From the NCBI RefSeq assembly GCF_020524355.2, contig NZ_CP129019.1:186001-250000 (forward strand): DNA of 64,000 bases, given 5' to 3'. Both the position numbers and the translations under genes were made by a program. Under the pieces are notes generated by a model that searched no databases, was not told the DNA's origin, and saw only the letters and a program-made list of their open reading frames with translations. This document shows, piece after piece, positions 27,507 to 36,697 of the stretch; the first letter of the stretch is position 1; every line of letters begins with the position of its first letter. The stretch is from Mesobacillus subterraneus (GTDB lineage Bacteria; Bacillota; Bacilli; Bacillales; Cytobacillaceae).

Positions 27507-27562
27507 TTTCTATCACCTGAAAGTTATGTCCTGTTCTTTTTTCTTTACCCTCTGTCACTTAT

Positions 27563-27637
27563 ATTATACAAATACCTACTAGGGTTGTCTATACCAGAAT
27601 GTCTTGTGAGTAACGAATAAAAAAGTGGTATAGACAA
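27563..27637 (-). promoter_or_regulatory. nagABR promoter with two NagR-type (dre) sites
   Basis: Minus-strand -10 TATAAT (27563-27568) and -35 TAGACA (27586-27591), 17-bp spacer. The -35 lies inside TGGTATAGACAA (27585-27596, read on minus). A second copy in opposite orientation is at 27626-27637, just after the murQ stop. Centres are 41 bp apart, about four helical turns, which would let two NagR dimers face the same side. Confidence 0.75.
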
Positions 27638-27648
27638 GATTATTCTGG

Positions 27649-28554
27649 TCATCCTTTGTAAAACTCTCTGATGGCGTCCCGCAGGTAGCCATCATGTTTT
27701 TCCAACAGTTCCTTTGCTTCGGTACCCTTAAGTCCTGTTGTAATTTGGAGGATGGCAGCTTTTGTATGATAGTTTTGTTCCTTGATTGCGGCTCTTGCTT
27801 CCTCATCAGAGGCTCCGGTAGCCATCTTGACGATATTGACGGCACGGTTATGTAGTTTTTCGTTTGTCATCTGGACATCCACCATTAAGTTCCCATACAC
27901 TTTGCCGAGTTTGATCATTGAAGCGGTGGAGAGCATGTTCAAAACCAACTTCTGGGCAGTACCGGCTTTCATCCTTGTGGAACCGGTAATCACTTCTGGA
28001 CCGACGACTGCCGAGATGGTGTGGTCGGAGATTTTCTCCATTTCAGAATCCTTGCTGCAAACGACGGATACAGTCAGGGCACCGATTTCCTTTGCATACT
28101 CCAGTGCGCCGATTGTATAAGGGGTGCGCCCGCTGGCAGCGATTCCGACAACGATATCATCAGCGGTAAGATTGATATTGACCAGATCAGCCTGACCTTG
28201 CTGTTTGTCATCCTCGACACCCTCAAGCGCATCGGTCATCGCTTCCTTGCCGCCTGCAATAATTCCAACAACAAGCCCCGGGTCGGTTCCGAACGTCGGA
28301 GGGCATTCGGAAGCATCGATGATTCCGAGTCGGCCCGAAGTCCCTGCACCGATATAGATCAGACGGCCACCAATTTTAAAGGCAGAGACAATCCTGTCAA
28401 CAACCTCCGAAATGTTCGGAACCTGCCTTGCGAGCACATTCGGAACGAGGGTGTCCTCCTGGTTGATGACGGTGATGATTTCCTCTGTTGACATCAAGTC
28501 GATATTCATTGTTTTTGGGTTTTGCTGTTCTGTATTAAGCTTTGCGATTTCCAT
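27649..28554 (-). CDS. murQ: N-acetylmuramic acid 6-phosphate etherase
   Basis: A 301-residue SIS-domain lyase splitting MurNAc-6-phosphate into GlcNAc-6-phosphate and D-lactate. Motifs: [58 protein letters not shown]. The ATG at 28554 is chosen because GAGGG is six bases upstream; the ATG at 28560 touches that site. The start overlaps the mupG end by 20 bp. Second-last step before the NagA/NagB reactions encoded next. Confidence 0.96.
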   Translation of the reverse strand: MEIAKLNTEQQNPKTMNIDLMSTEEIITVINQEDTLVPNVLARQVPNISEVVDRIVSAFKIGGRLIYIGAGTSGRLGIIDASECPPTFGTDPGLVVGIIAGGKEAMTDALEGVEDDKQQGQADLVNINLTADDIVVGIAASGRTPYTIGALEYAKEIGALTVSVVCSKDSEMEKISDHTISAVVGPEVITGSTRMKAGTAQKLVLNMLSTASMIKLGKVYGNLMVDVQMTNEKLHNRAVNIVKMATGASDEEARAAIKEQNYHTKAAILQITTGLKGTEAKELLEKHDGYLRDAIREFYKG

Positions 28555-29620
28555 GTCCATCCCTCATAATCAATTGAAATTTTTGTCCTGCCTTGATCTC
28601 ATCTAGCAATGGCAGGTCTTCATGTATTACTTTACCAATGCAATTCACTTTTTCATCAGGTGGAAGGTCATTTAAGGCGATTTGTAATTCGCCAGCATAC
28701 CGTCCGTATAGCTCATTGTCGATGGTGATCGTCCCGCGCAGCCTTTCGTGCTGATTGGAAGGTGGAATCTTTTTTTCTCCTATCGAAGCAAAGGAGCGTG
28801 ATTCAACCGCCCTGATGACATCGCGGGCGGGATCCATCCGGTTTGTCAGCGGCCTGCTCAATAATTCGGAATGCTCCGGGCTTGCGGCATCGATCCGCAG
28901 CGGAATGATTTTTTTTCCCAGAAAAGCTAGTAACTCCAGCTGTTCGTCCGTTGCAGCATGATCCCCAATCAAAATTTTATGTGTAAAACAAGAGCCCATC
29001 AGTTCTGCAGCAGCTATGTGAGGCAGCTGGCTCCGGTGCTTTTCAAGTGTTGGGAGACCAGCAAATACAGGTCCGCGTAAATCCTTGTCCCCAGGAACGA
29101 AAGCCATCGTCGTAATGCCGAATGAACGGAACATATTATTTCTTTCAATTAAGAATTCCTTGTCCAATCCTGTTTCAGGCCTTGGGTAAAAATTATGCCA
29201 GGCCTCAACATTCTCGGTATTCAAACCCGCTTCAATCCATTCCAGAAGTTCTACTCTAGTTACCGTGCTGGCGTTAATGCCTATCTTCATTTTATGCGAA
29301 AGCTCCGCGATCTGCTGTGATGTGAATCCATAATCAGCCCTGATTCCTGATAATCCCCAGTGAAGAATCTCATCGTAATGATTCCAATCGAGCCCAAGGT
29401 ACTCCATTGAGCTGGGAGATACATCAGCCATCAGCTCCATGTTGTGCTTTTTCGCCAGGGAACATAGCATTTGTAAAAGTTCTTTGTACTCAGCTGGATT
29501 ATCTTCAGGAATATGCAAGGAGGTAAAGATGGAATTCAGTCCGTATTGAGCCGCTTGTTCGATCCAGACAGCATTTTTCTCCATCCTATCCTTTTTCAAA
29601 TATACGGAAATGCCAATCAT
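28535..29620 (-). CDS. mupG: MupG family 6-phospho-N-acetylmuramidase (DUF871)
   Basis: A 361-residue TIM-barrel protein of the DUF871/MupG family ([55 protein letters not shown]). In Staphylococcus aureus MupG cleaves MurNAc-6P-GlcNAc taken up by the PTS. The C-terminal part (residues 240-360) is the usual small beta domain. ATG at 29620 lies 7 bp after GGAGGG. Position between the PTS gene and murQ matches the staphylococcal order of functions and indicates growth on cell-wall disaccharide. Confidence 0.88.
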   Translation of the reverse strand: MIGISVYLKKDRMEKNAVWIEQAAQYGLNSIFTSLHIPEDNPAEYKELLQMLCSLAKKHNMELMADVSPSSMEYLGLDWNHYDEILHWGLSGIRADYGFTSQQIAELSHKMKIGINASTVTRVELLEWIEAGLNTENVEAWHNFYPRPETGLDKEFLIERNNMFRSFGITTMAFVPGDKDLRGPVFAGLPTLEKHRSQLPHIAAAELMGSCFTHKILIGDHAATDEQLELLAFLGKKIIPLRIDAASPEHSELLSRPLTNRMDPARDVIRAVESRSFASIGEKKIPPSNQHERLRGTITIDNELYGRYAGELQIALNDLPPDEKVNCIGKVIHEDLPLLDEIKAGQKFQLIMRDGHGNRKA

Positions 29621-29660
29621 GGGCAATCCCTCCAATCAAGAGAAGTTAATAGAATAGAAG

Positions 29661-29687
29661 AAAGGAGGAAAATAGCTCTCCTCCTTT
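29661..29687 (-). terminator. Intercistronic hairpin between PTS gene and mupG
   Basis: AAAGGAGGA (29661-29669) and TCCTCCTTT (29679-29687) form a perfect 9-bp stem. The T tail is weak, so it may be a partial terminator or a 3' stabiliser of the PTS transcript. Its arm is ribosome-site-like, but it is not at a start codon. Confidence 0.5.
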
Positions 29688-29701
29688 TCTTTATTTGCAT
29701 T

Positions 29702-31075
29702 CTAGATACCTTTAGCCATTTCTTCCTTGAAGCCGAATGTCCACGTGAAGATGAACCCGAATACGTAGGCAATCAGAAGTCCAAGCAAGTAAAGCAGTAT
29801 TTGATTTGTATGGACAAGGAATGCAAGCGGGATACCCGATACGCCGATGGCAATCGTTGCGATTTTAAAGAATGCCTGGAATGCTCCGCCGACTGCTGCC
29901 CCTAGACAGGCAGTGATGAACGGACGCCCAAGTGGCAGGGTAACACCGAAAATAAGCGGTTCGCCGATGCCAAGCATACCAACTGGCAGTCCGCCTTTAA
30001 TGACCTTTTTAAGTCTCTCATTCTTCGTCTTAAAATAAATCGCGAATGCCGCACCAACCTGGCCTGCACCGCCCATTGCGAGGATTGGCAGCAGCGGGTC
30101 ATCACCAATCGTATTGATCAATTCCATATGCACAGGAGTCAAGCCCTGGTGCAAACCAGTGACAACTAGCGGAAGGAATGTTCCAGCAAGGATCAGACCT
30201 GCAAAAATACCGCCCATGTCAATGAGGCCAAGCAAGCCCTTAGTGATCAGGTCAGAAACGAAACCTCCGACAGGCTGAAGCACGAATAATGTAGCAACAC
30301 CAGTAATCAATAATGATAGTGTAGGAGTGAAGATAATATCCAATGAAGACGGTACGAATTTCCTGATTCGTTTTTCAAGCATTGCGATGAAAACCGCTGC
30401 AAGCATGACACCGATCAAACCGCCACGTCCCGGTACGAGCGCTTCGCCAAACAAGGTGATGTTCGCCAGTCCTGGATTGATGATTAAAATACCGGCGGCA
30501 CCGCCAAGGGCTGGTGAGCCTCCGAATTCGCGTGCGGTATTGATACCAACGAATACACCAAGATAACCGAAGATACCCCAGCCGATCAGGTTAAGAATCT
30601 GGATCATGGACGATTCAGGATCAGCACCAGAACGGACAATGACATTCGTAATTCCAGCAATTAAACCGGAAGCGACAATCGCCGGAATCAGCGGAATGAA
30701 AATGCTGGCGATTCTGCGCAGGAATAGCTTGAACGGAGTCGCGTTTTTCTTGTTCAAATCATCCTTCGTGCGGCCCGCAAGTCCTTCAAAAGGATTCGGG
30801 TCATCTTCATCTACTAATCTTGAAGTCTTGCCGGTAATCTCGGAAACTTCATTGGCCACTTTGGTGACAATCCCAGGTCCCAAAATAATCTGTAATGTTT
30901 CTTCCTCAACGACACCGAGCACGCCATCAATTTTCTTGATGCCTGCAAGATTTACTTTGCTGTAGTCTGCCGGCTTGACTCGCAGGCGTGTCATGCACGA
31001 TGCAACATCAGCAATATTGTTCGGGCCGCCAAGCTGCTCAAGTATTTCTCTTGCCAGGCGTTCTTCATTACGCAT
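29702..31075 (-). CDS. murP: PTS transporter subunit EIIBC, MurNAc/GlcNAc type (MurP-like)
   Basis: A 457-residue PTS permease. EIIB domain first (residues 1-75) with phospho-Cys in IADVASCMTRLRV, then EIIC from about 110 with ten or so membrane segments and the sugar-site block LPVGMLGIGEPLIFGVTLPLG. There is no EIIA domain, as in MurP/SacP-type permeases that borrow EIIA-Glc. Context with mupG and murQ indicates N-acetylmuramic acid or MurNAc-GlcNAc as substrate. First gene of its operon; the promoter carries a NagR-type site and a cre-like box. Confidence 0.88.
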   Translation of the reverse strand: MRNEERLAREILEQLGGPNNIADVASCMTRLRVKPADYSKVNLAGIKKIDGVLGVVEEETLQIILGPGIVTKVANEVSEITGKTSRLVDEDDPNPFEGLAGRTKDDLNKKNATPFKLFLRRIASIFIPLIPAIVASGLIAGITNVIVRSGADPESSMIQILNLIGWGIFGYLGVFVGINTAREFGGSPALGGAAGILIINPGLANITLFGEALVPGRGGLIGVMLAAVFIAMLEKRIRKFVPSSLDIIFTPTLSLLITGVATLFVLQPVGGFVSDLITKGLLGLIDMGGIFAGLILAGTFLPLVVTGLHQGLTPVHMELINTIGDDPLLPILAMGGAGQVGAAFAIYFKTKNERLKKVIKGGLPVGMLGIGEPLIFGVTLPLGRPFITACLGAAVGGAFQAFFKIATIAIGVSGIPLAFLVHTNQILLYLLGLLIAYVFGFIFTWTFGFKEEMAKGI

Positions 31076-31114
31076 GGTGTTTCCCCCTCTTAATATAGAA
31101 TAATCAAAAATGAA

Positions 31115-31167
31115 TGAATTCGCTTACAATTTGATGATAACAAGTCTACTGTATAGTTGTCTATACC
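31115..31167 (-). promoter_or_regulatory. Promoter of the murP-mupG-murQ operon with NagR site and cre-like box
   Basis: Minus-strand -35 TAGACA (31158-31163) and -10 TTATCA (31135-31140) are 17 bp apart. The -35 is inside GGTATAGACAA (31157-31167), as at the nagA promoter. Downstream, TGAATTCGCTTACA (31115-31128) fits the CcpA cre consensus at 13 of 14 positions. Together this predicts NagR repression and catabolite repression. Confidence 0.75.
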
Positions 31168-31265
31168 TTTTATAAAAAATATAGTTTTGGTACTAGCGGT
31201 CAAAGGTGGATAATACCAATTTTAATGATCACTGCTCAATCAAGCTGTTTTTTAGCTCCATATAT

Positions 31266-31293
31266 TTGGTTCTGCATGAAAAAGTGCTAAAAT
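31266..31293 (+). promoter_or_regulatory. Probable hprK operon promoter
   Basis: TTGGTT (31266-31271), 16 bp, TAAAAT (31288-31293), 53 bp before the hprK start. Confidence 0.5.
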
Positions 31294-31346
31294 AAAAGGT
31301 ATTGTTATCATGTGGAAATTACCGTTCTAATAAAGGAGGAACTTCT

Positions 31347-32282
31347 TTGCCTAAAGTCCGTACTAAAGACCTCATCAAGAAATTCGACATGGAATTGGTC
31401 AGTGGAGAGGAAGGAATCAATCGTCCGATCACGACGACAGATATTTCAAGACCAGGGCTAGAAATCGCTGGTTATTTTGAATATTATCCTGCGGAGCGCC
31501 TGCAGCTTCTCGGAAAAACCGAGTTGACCTTCTTTGAAAAATTGAATCCTCGTGACAGAGTGGAGCGAATGGAAAAGCTTTGTACCGATATTACGCCAGG
31601 AATCATTGTCACAAGAGACATGGAGGTCCCTGATGAACTGGTCGAAGCAGCAGAAAGGGAGTCAGTTCCTCTCTTGCGCTCGAAGCAAAAAACAACGAGG
31701 CTTTCGAGTCATCTGACTAACTATCTTGAAAGCAAGCTGTCCCCTACGACTGCAGTCCATGGGGTACTGGTAGACCTTTATGGAATCGGCGTCCTGATCA
31801 CCGGCAAGAGCGGAGTCGGTAAAAGTGAAACCGCGCTGGAATTGGTCAAGAGGGGACACCGTCTCGTAGCGGATGACTGCGTTGAAATCCGTCAGGAGGA
31901 TATCGGGACACTGGTTGGGAACTCACCAGATTTAATTGAGCATCTACTCGAAATCCGCGGCGTAGGCATCATCAATGTGATGACCTTGTTCGGTGCTGGT
32001 GCTGTACGTTCACATAAACGGATTTCCCTGATTATTGACCTTGAGATTTGGGACCAGAAAAAATCATATGACAGACTTGGCCTTGATGAAGAGAAAATGA
32101 AAATTCTCGACACCGATATAACAAAGCTGACGATCCCAGTCCGCCCAGGCCGAAATCTCGCTGTCATTATCGAGGTAGCAGCAATGAACTTCAGGCTGAA
32201 GCGCATGGGCGTCAATGCGGCTGAACAATTCACCACCAGGCTGTCAGACGTCATTGAAGACGGCGATCATGACGAACATTAA
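31347..32282 (+). CDS. hprK: HPr kinase/phosphorylase
   Basis: A 311-residue bifunctional enzyme that phosphorylates HPr and Crh on Ser46 and removes the phosphate, the switch of CcpA catabolite repression. Walker [20 protein letters not shown], HPrK signature [20 protein letters not shown] and C-terminal [28 protein letters not shown] at 31347 is preceded by AAAGGAGGA at 6 bp; the open frame upstream to 31302 is non-family sequence. Heads the conserved hprK-lgt-yvoD-ppaX-yvoF cluster. Confidence 0.97.
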   Translation: MPKVRTKDLIKKFDMELVSGEEGINRPITTTDISRPGLEIAGYFEYYPAERLQLLGKTELTFFEKLNPRDRVERMEKLCTDITPGIIVTRDMEVPDELVEAAERESVPLLRSKQKTTRLSSHLTNYLESKLSPTTAVHGVLVDLYGIGVLITGKSGVGKSETALELVKRGHRLVADDCVEIRQEDIGTLVGNSPDLIEHLLEIRGVGIINVMTLFGAGAVRSHKRISLIIDLEIWDQKKSYDRLGLDEEKMKILDTDITKLTIPVRPGRNLAVIIEVAAMNFRLKRMGVNAAEQFTTRLSDVIEDGDHDEH

Positions 32283-32365
32283 AAAGTAAGCCAGTGTTTC
32301 AAAATTTTTGACTGAATGAATTGGGTACTCTTTTTCAAACGCCCTCATGAACCTAGATGTAAGCC

Positions 32366-32385
32366 TTAATCAAACGTTTGATTAA
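32366..32385. promoter_or_regulatory. Perfect 20-bp palindrome, copy 2
   Basis: TTAATCAAACGTTTGATTAA, identical to 15652-15671. It is in the unusually long 313-bp hprK-lgt gap, which otherwise holds the GC-rich element at 32455-32578. Confidence 0.5.
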
Positions 32386-32454
32386 GAACAGCCAAAGTGC
32401 TGGTATGACTAATTTTTTTATTTATTATGTATATATAAATTCACTTCGAGAATT

Positions 32455-32578
32455 GTCCAGCTTCAGCGCCTAGCCCCTCGAGTCGCTTCAGTTCGCTCAG
32501 GTGAAGTCAAAGAGCGACTTCACCGGTCGGCCCTCCAGCGCTTGTCGGGGCTGGATAAGGCGCTTGCGCTTTTCTTGT
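32455..32578 (+). repeat. GC-rich foldable intergenic element
   Basis: A roughly 120-bp block beginning GTCCAGCTTCAGCGCCTAGC and ending GGGGCTGGATAAGGCGCTTG. The two ends pair (GTCCAGC/GCTGGA, CGCC/GGCG, CCCC/GGGG) and an inner hairpin is formed by GAGTCGCTTCA and TGAAG...GCGACT. A shorter related block is at 45588-45641. Sequences of this kind are, from memory, widespread between genes in Bacillus genomes. It interrupts the normally compact hprK-lgt junction. Confidence 0.65.
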
Positions 32579-32595
32579 GAAAAAGGGGAAATGAT

Positions 32596-33410
32596 ATGGA
32601 GAAAAATATTCAGCCAATCTCGACCCGGTTGCCTTTTCGCTTGGGCCGATCGAGGTGCACTGGTATGGCGTCATCATCGGAGTAGGAATCGCGCTTGCCT
32701 TATGGATTGCGATGCGTGAAGCTGACCGCCGCGGTCTGCCAAAAGATATCTTTGCGGATCTAATGCTTTGGGCGATACCGATCGCAATTCTATCTGCAAG
32801 GCTTTACTATGTAATCTTCCAGTGGGATTACTACAGCCAGTATCCAGGCGAGATTTTCAAAGTCTGGAATGGCGGAATCGCGATACACGGTGCGTTGATC
32901 GGTTCCGTTGCCACTGCTTATTTCTTTACGAAGTCGAGGAATGTTTCTTTCTGGAAGCTGGCGGATATCGCAGCGCCAAGCATCATCCTCGGACAGGCAA
33001 TCGGCCGCTGGGGCAACTTCATGAACCAGGAAGCGCATGGCGGGGAAGTAACAAGGGCGTTTTTGGAGAACCTGCACCTTCCTGAATTCATCATCAACCA
33101 GATGTATATTAATGAAACATACTATCATCCAACGTTTTTATATGAATCGGTCTGGAATTTGCTTGGTTTTATCCTGCTCATGTCATTGCGCAGAGTGAAT
33201 CTGGGACGCGGGGAGATTTTCCTCAGCTATGTCATCTGGTATTCAATCGGCCGCTTCTTTGTTGAAGGAATGCGGACGGACAGCTTGATGCTGACGGAAT
33301 CATTGCGGATTGCCCAGACAATCTCGATTGCATTGATTGTTTTTGCCATCGGCCTATGGATTTACAGAAGAGTCAAAGGTTATTCCAAAGTACGGTATTT
33401 AGATAGCTAG
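32596..33410 (+). CDS. lgt: Prolipoprotein diacylglyceryl transferase, frameshifted as read
   Basis: Membrane enzyme that adds diacylglycerol to the lipobox Cys of prolipoproteins. The uninterrupted frame from [10 protein letters not shown] onward has seven or so membrane segments and the Lgt signature [18 protein letters not shown]. The true N-terminus is in another frame: ATG at 32596 after AAAAGGGGA gives MEKNIQP, and restoring one base in the A-run at 32616-32617 gives [18 protein letters not shown] and a 271-residue product, matching B. subtilis Lgt (269). The break looks like a sequence error. Confidence 0.93.
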
Positions 33411-33482
33411 AATTTCGGATTACTAAAAAAGAAGCCCTATAAATAAAATGAATTAAGGCTGAAAAATGGGAGAGATGCTTCG

Positions 33483-34427
33483 ATGGGTTCTACATTGAAA
33501 AGAGGGTTGATGGTTGGCTTGAATACGACTTGGGCGCTCGGGAAAGTCATTTTCCCTGTCACTCTGATTGTTTCAATCCTTCAATATACACCTGTTCTTC
33601 CGTGGATAATCGAATTGATTACGCCGTTGATGAAGCTGCTCGGTTTGTCAGGAGATGCAGCGATCCCGCTTGTCATCGGGAACTTCCTTAACTTATACGC
33701 GGCCATCGGAGCGATCCTGACGCTTGATTTGTCGGTAAAAGAAGTATTCATCATTGCAGTGATGCTGAGCTTTTCACATAATATGCTTGTTGAATCCAGT
33801 GTGGCCGTCAAGGTTGGCGTCAAGCTGTGGATCATAGTCCTGGTCCGGCTCGGACTTGCGTTTATATCTGCAGTCGTCATCAATCTTGTTTGGAACGGCG
33901 GTTCTGAAATGGCACAATATGGCATGGTCCCTTCTAAAAGTGAAGAGGTCACTGGATGGGGAGCGATTTTGCTTGATGGCATCACCAAGGCGGGAATCGG
34001 CATATTCCAGCTGGCCATCATCGTCATCCCCTTGATGGTCGTCGTGCAAATCATGAAGGATAAGCAATGGCTTGCTGTTTTTTCAAGATGGATGGCACCG
34101 GCAACAAGAGCGCTTGGTATGAAGGAGAACACCTCGACGACCATGGCAGCCGACCTGCTGATCGGGCTTGCGTATGGCGCAGGCGTGATGATCCAGGCAG
34201 TCCAGGAGGATGGAGTCAGCAAAAAGGATGTCACGCTGGCATTCATTTTCCTCGTTGCCTGCCACGCCGTCGTTGAAGATACATTGATTTTCGTTCCGCT
34301 TGGTATTCCAGTCCTGCCGCTGTTGTTAATCCGCCTTGGTGTGGCAATATTATTGACAATAACAGTCGCGATTATCTGGAACCGAGCTGACATCGCAAAA
34401 AGAAAGGAAGCAGCATATGAGCAATAA
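33483..34427 (+). CDS. yvoD: Nucleoside recognition domain membrane protein YvoD
   Basis: A 314-residue polytopic membrane protein with two Gate/nucleoside-recognition repeats ([19 protein letters not shown] in the first half; [17 protein letters not shown] in the second). B. subtilis has yvoD at the same place between lgt and ppaX. Transport-related role presumed, substrate unknown. Its end overlaps ppaX by 11 bp. Confidence 0.9.
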   Translation: MGSTLKRGLMVGLNTTWALGKVIFPVTLIVSILQYTPVLPWIIELITPLMKLLGLSGDAAIPLVIGNFLNLYAAIGAILTLDLSVKEVFIIAVMLSFSHNMLVESSVAVKVGVKLWIIVLVRLGLAFISAVVINLVWNGGSEMAQYGMVPSKSEEVTGWGAILLDGITKAGIGIFQLAIIVIPLMVVVQIMKDKQWLAVFSRWMAPATRALGMKENTSTTMAADLLIGLAYGAGVMIQAVQEDGVSKKDVTLAFIFLVACHAVVEDTLIFVPLGIPVLPLLLIRLGVAILLTITVAIIWNRADIAKRKEAAYEQ

Positions 34428-35061
34428 CATAGATACGGTCCTGTTCGATCTTGACGGGACTCTGATTGATACAAACGAACTGATCATTTCATCCTTTCTC
34501 CACACCATGGAGACTTATTATCCAGGCCAGTACAAACGGGAGGATGTTCTTCCGTTCTTGGGGCCGTCGCTAAAGGAAACCTTCGAGGCGATGAATCCCG
34601 AAGGTTACGAGGAAATGATCACTACTTACCGTACTTACAATCGTGGAAACCATGACCTTATGGTTAAAAGCTTTGAAGGTGTGTACGAAACGGTTAGGAC
34701 TCTTAAAGAGAACGGTTTCCACCTTGGAATCGTCACGACCAAGATGTCGGACGTTGTCCAGATGGGCTTGAAGCTGACAGGATTGGACGAGTTTTTCGAG
34801 GTTGTCGTCGCGCTTGACCACGTTGAAAAAGCGAAGCCAGATCCGGAGCCGTTATTAAAAGCTCTAGACCAGCTTGGTTCCTCGCCAGACCGAGCGATCA
34901 TGGTCGGAGATAACCACCATGACATCCTAGGCGGCAAAAATGCTGGCACAGTGACGGCCGGAGTTGCCTGGTCGATCAAGGGAAGAGAGCATCTAGAGGA
35001 ATACAAGCCAGATTACATTTTAGAAAAAATGGCTGATATCCTGCCAATTCTCGGGGTGTAA
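34417..35061 (+). CDS. ppaX: Pyrophosphatase PpaX
   Basis: A 214-residue HAD-superfamily inorganic pyrophosphatase. Motif [16 protein letters not shown], motif II VTTKM, motif III Lys in KAKPDPEP and motif [13 protein letters not shown]. In B. subtilis PpaX hydrolyses the pyrophosphate that HprK releases when it dephosphorylates P-Ser-HPr by phosphorolysis, which explains the shared operon. Start overlaps yvoD; one base separates its stop from the yvoF start. Confidence 0.95.
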   Translation: MSNNIDTVLFDLDGTLIDTNELIISSFLHTMETYYPGQYKREDVLPFLGPSLKETFEAMNPEGYEEMITTYRTYNRGNHDLMVKSFEGVYETVRTLKENGFHLGIVTTKMSDVVQMGLKLTGLDEFFEVVVALDHVEKAKPDPEPLLKALDQLGSSPDRAIMVGDNHHDILGGKNAGTVTAGVAWSIKGREHLEEYKPDYILEKMADILPILGV

Positions 35062-35062
35062 A

Positions 35063-35599
35063 ATGAGAAGGACGACTCGTTATCGAGTAGAAGGAGCCAA
35101 TTCTCTCTGGCATGTTTATAAAACCGTCCCGTTCTGGAAGGTCGTCAAGAATTTCGTCGTCATCCAGGTGGCGCGCTACACGCCGTTTCTCGGAATGAAA
35201 AACTGGCTGTACCGCAATTTTTTGCGGATGAAGGTCGGCGACGAGACTTCTTTCGCGCTGATGGTCATGCTCGACGTGATGTTCCCGGAGAAAATCTCCG
35301 TTGGGCGCAATACGGTCATCGGTTATAACACTACAATCTTGGCGCATGAATACTTGATCAAGGAATACCGCCTCGGCGACGTCGAGATTGGCAGCGAAGT
35401 CATGATTGGCGCGAACTCGACGATCATGCCAGGCATCCGGATCGGCGACGGCGCCATCGTCTCTGCCGGAACTCTCGTCCACAAAGACGTCCCGGAAGGA
35501 GCCTTCGTCGGCGGCAATCCGATGCGCGTGATATACACAAAGGAAGAACTTGCTGAACGCTGGGCTGATGATGAGATTTATGGGACACACACCAACTAA
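35063..35599 (+). CDS. yvoF: Acyltransferase YvoF, hexapeptide-repeat family
   Basis: A 178-residue left-handed beta-helix acyltransferase. Hexapeptide repeats run from about residue 70 to 155 (ISVGRNTVIGYNTTI, VEIGSEVMIGANSTIMPGIRIGDGAIVSAGTLV, and the VPEGAFVGGNPMRVI end signature). Acceptor unknown. Last gene of the hprK cluster, followed by a strong terminator. Confidence 0.92.
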   Translation: MRRTTRYRVEGANSLWHVYKTVPFWKVVKNFVVIQVARYTPFLGMKNWLYRNFLRMKVGDETSFALMVMLDVMFPEKISVGRNTVIGYNTTILAHEYLIKEYRLGDVEIGSEVMIGANSTIMPGIRIGDGAIVSAGTLVHKDVPEGAFVGGNPMRVIYTKEELAERWADDEIYGTHTN

Positions 35600-35606
35600 A
35601 GGACAA

Positions 35607-35642
35607 AAGCGAAACGGACATTGCTCCGCTTCGCTTTTTTTG
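35607..35642 (+). terminator. Terminator after yvoF
   Basis: AAGCGAAACGGA (35607-35618) pairs with TCCGCTTCGCTT (35625-35636), one internal mismatch, followed by TTTTT. Confidence 0.85.
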
Positions 35643-35769
35643 TGGAAAAATTAGGATGTGGTCGAATTATTGCGAAATGTGGTCGAAATATTTCCAAAAG
35701 TGGTCGATAAAATCAAAAATCCGCCAATAAAATTCAAAATGTGGTCGAAATAATTCGATTTTCGCCAAT
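35643..35769 (+). repeat. 21-bp-phased array with GTGGTCGA and CGCCAAT motifs
   Basis: GTGGTCGA starts at 35658, 35679, 35700 and 35741; CGCCAAT blocks start at 35721 (CCGCCAAT) and 35762 (TCGCCAAT). Successive starts are 21, 21, 21, 20 and 21 bp apart. The array begins with TGGAAAAATTA (35643-35653), an 11-mer identical to part of the terminus of the AATTGCAC element, though spacing from it differs. AT-rich spacers are not conserved. Confidence 0.7.
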
Positions 35770-35774
35770 AAAAC

Positions 35775-35824
35775 AAAAATCGGTATCTACTTGGAGGTAA
35801 TTCACCTCGCAGATACCGATTTTT
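35775..35824. terminator. Bidirectional hairpin between yvoF and the convergent HAD gene
   Basis: AAAAATCGGTATCT (35775-35788) and AGATACCGATTTTT (35811-35824) are perfect complements; the loop adds GGAGGT/ACCTC pairing. A-run before and T-run after suit termination in both directions. Confidence 0.8.
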
Positions 35825-35906
35825 ACGAGTAGAAAACCAGTTGTGGTCAAAACTTGGAGAAAACAAAAAAGCGAAAGCGAAATATGCTAGAAATGCCATT
35901 TCGCTT

Positions 35907-36458
35907 CTACTTATAAGGAAACTCAGAATAACAATAGATCGTCTTGTCGGCATACTCGTTTGCTTCGCGGAAGGAGCAGGTCTTAATTCCAATTTTTCTC
36001 GCTGGAATCAAGTCTGTGCTCTGGTCGCCGACTGCCACATCCAGACCATATCGATCATGCAGGTACTTATACGCATGAATATCTGGCTTTAACGAAAAGC
36101 CATCATCAGCAGGACAAATGACTTCCTCGAAAAATTGGCCAAGATTCCAGTGTTCCAGCAGTTCTTCTGTTGAGCGCCGATTTCGATGGGTCACAAGTAC
36201 ATTTGCGTCTGAGGAAGACAATACATCTTTTACATGCGGGAAAAGCGGTTTCCGATCATTTGGTATAGTGCGTTCAATCTCCCGGAATTCTTTTACCCTA
36301 TTTTTTTCAACACCGTAAAAATCGTATGCCGTCCCAAACTTCAGATGAGGAAGGACTTCTTCATACGGCAAATCTTTTTTCACAACAATCGTGAATGCCT
36401 CCACCAATGTCGGCTATGTATCAAGGATTGTACCGTCCAGGTCCCAGAGTATTTTCAT
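35907..36458 (-). pseudogene. HAD family hydrolase with in-frame stop codon
   Basis: A complete HAD frame of about 183 codons starts at the ATG at 36458 (AGGAGG 36468-36473) with motif I ILWDLDGTILDT, but codon 15 is TAG (36414-36416) where a Tyr codon (TAC) would restore YPTLVEAFTI. The rest is intact: TH motif II, Lys in SLKPDIHAY and motif IV VGDQSTDLIPA. A start after the stop would lack motif I and be inactive. Either a genuine nonsense mutation or a base error. Substrate unknown. Confidence 0.8.
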
Positions 36459-36578
36459 TGCACCCAGCCTCCTTTATAAAGCATCGAGAATTGTTCTGCT
36501 CCTGCAATCCAACCTATTTGCTGATTGCCACCATTCTAACACCTCTATTTTAAGATTCAAAACTTAAAGAGTTTATGG

Positions 36579-36621
36579 TTGACGGATAATAAAATGAAGT
36601 ATAAACTACTTATAACTTCAT
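36579..36621 (+). promoter_or_regulatory. Possible his operon promoter with imperfect palindrome
   Basis: TTGACG (36579-36584) is followed 15 bp later by TATAAA (36600-36605). An imperfect inverted repeat ATGAAGTATAA (36594-36604) and TTATAACTTCAT (36610-36621) covers the -10. No T-box features (no GGTGGNACCGCG) are visible in the 36459-36697 gap, so repressor control is more likely than tRNA-His sensing. Confidence 0.4.
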
Positions 36622-36697
36622 CTTGTTACCATATTAGCGAACTAAAGCATTTAGATTATTAAGATAGATAACACCAGCAACGAAGAGGGTGAAAACG

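Noticed and set aside
33581..34474. 297-aa antisense frame opposite yvoD
   Set aside because: Shadow of a well-conserved membrane protein gene; no ribosome site or family motif.
36459..36697. T-box riboswitch before the his operon
   Set aside because: No T-box sequence, specifier hairpin or terminator/antiterminator pair is visible.
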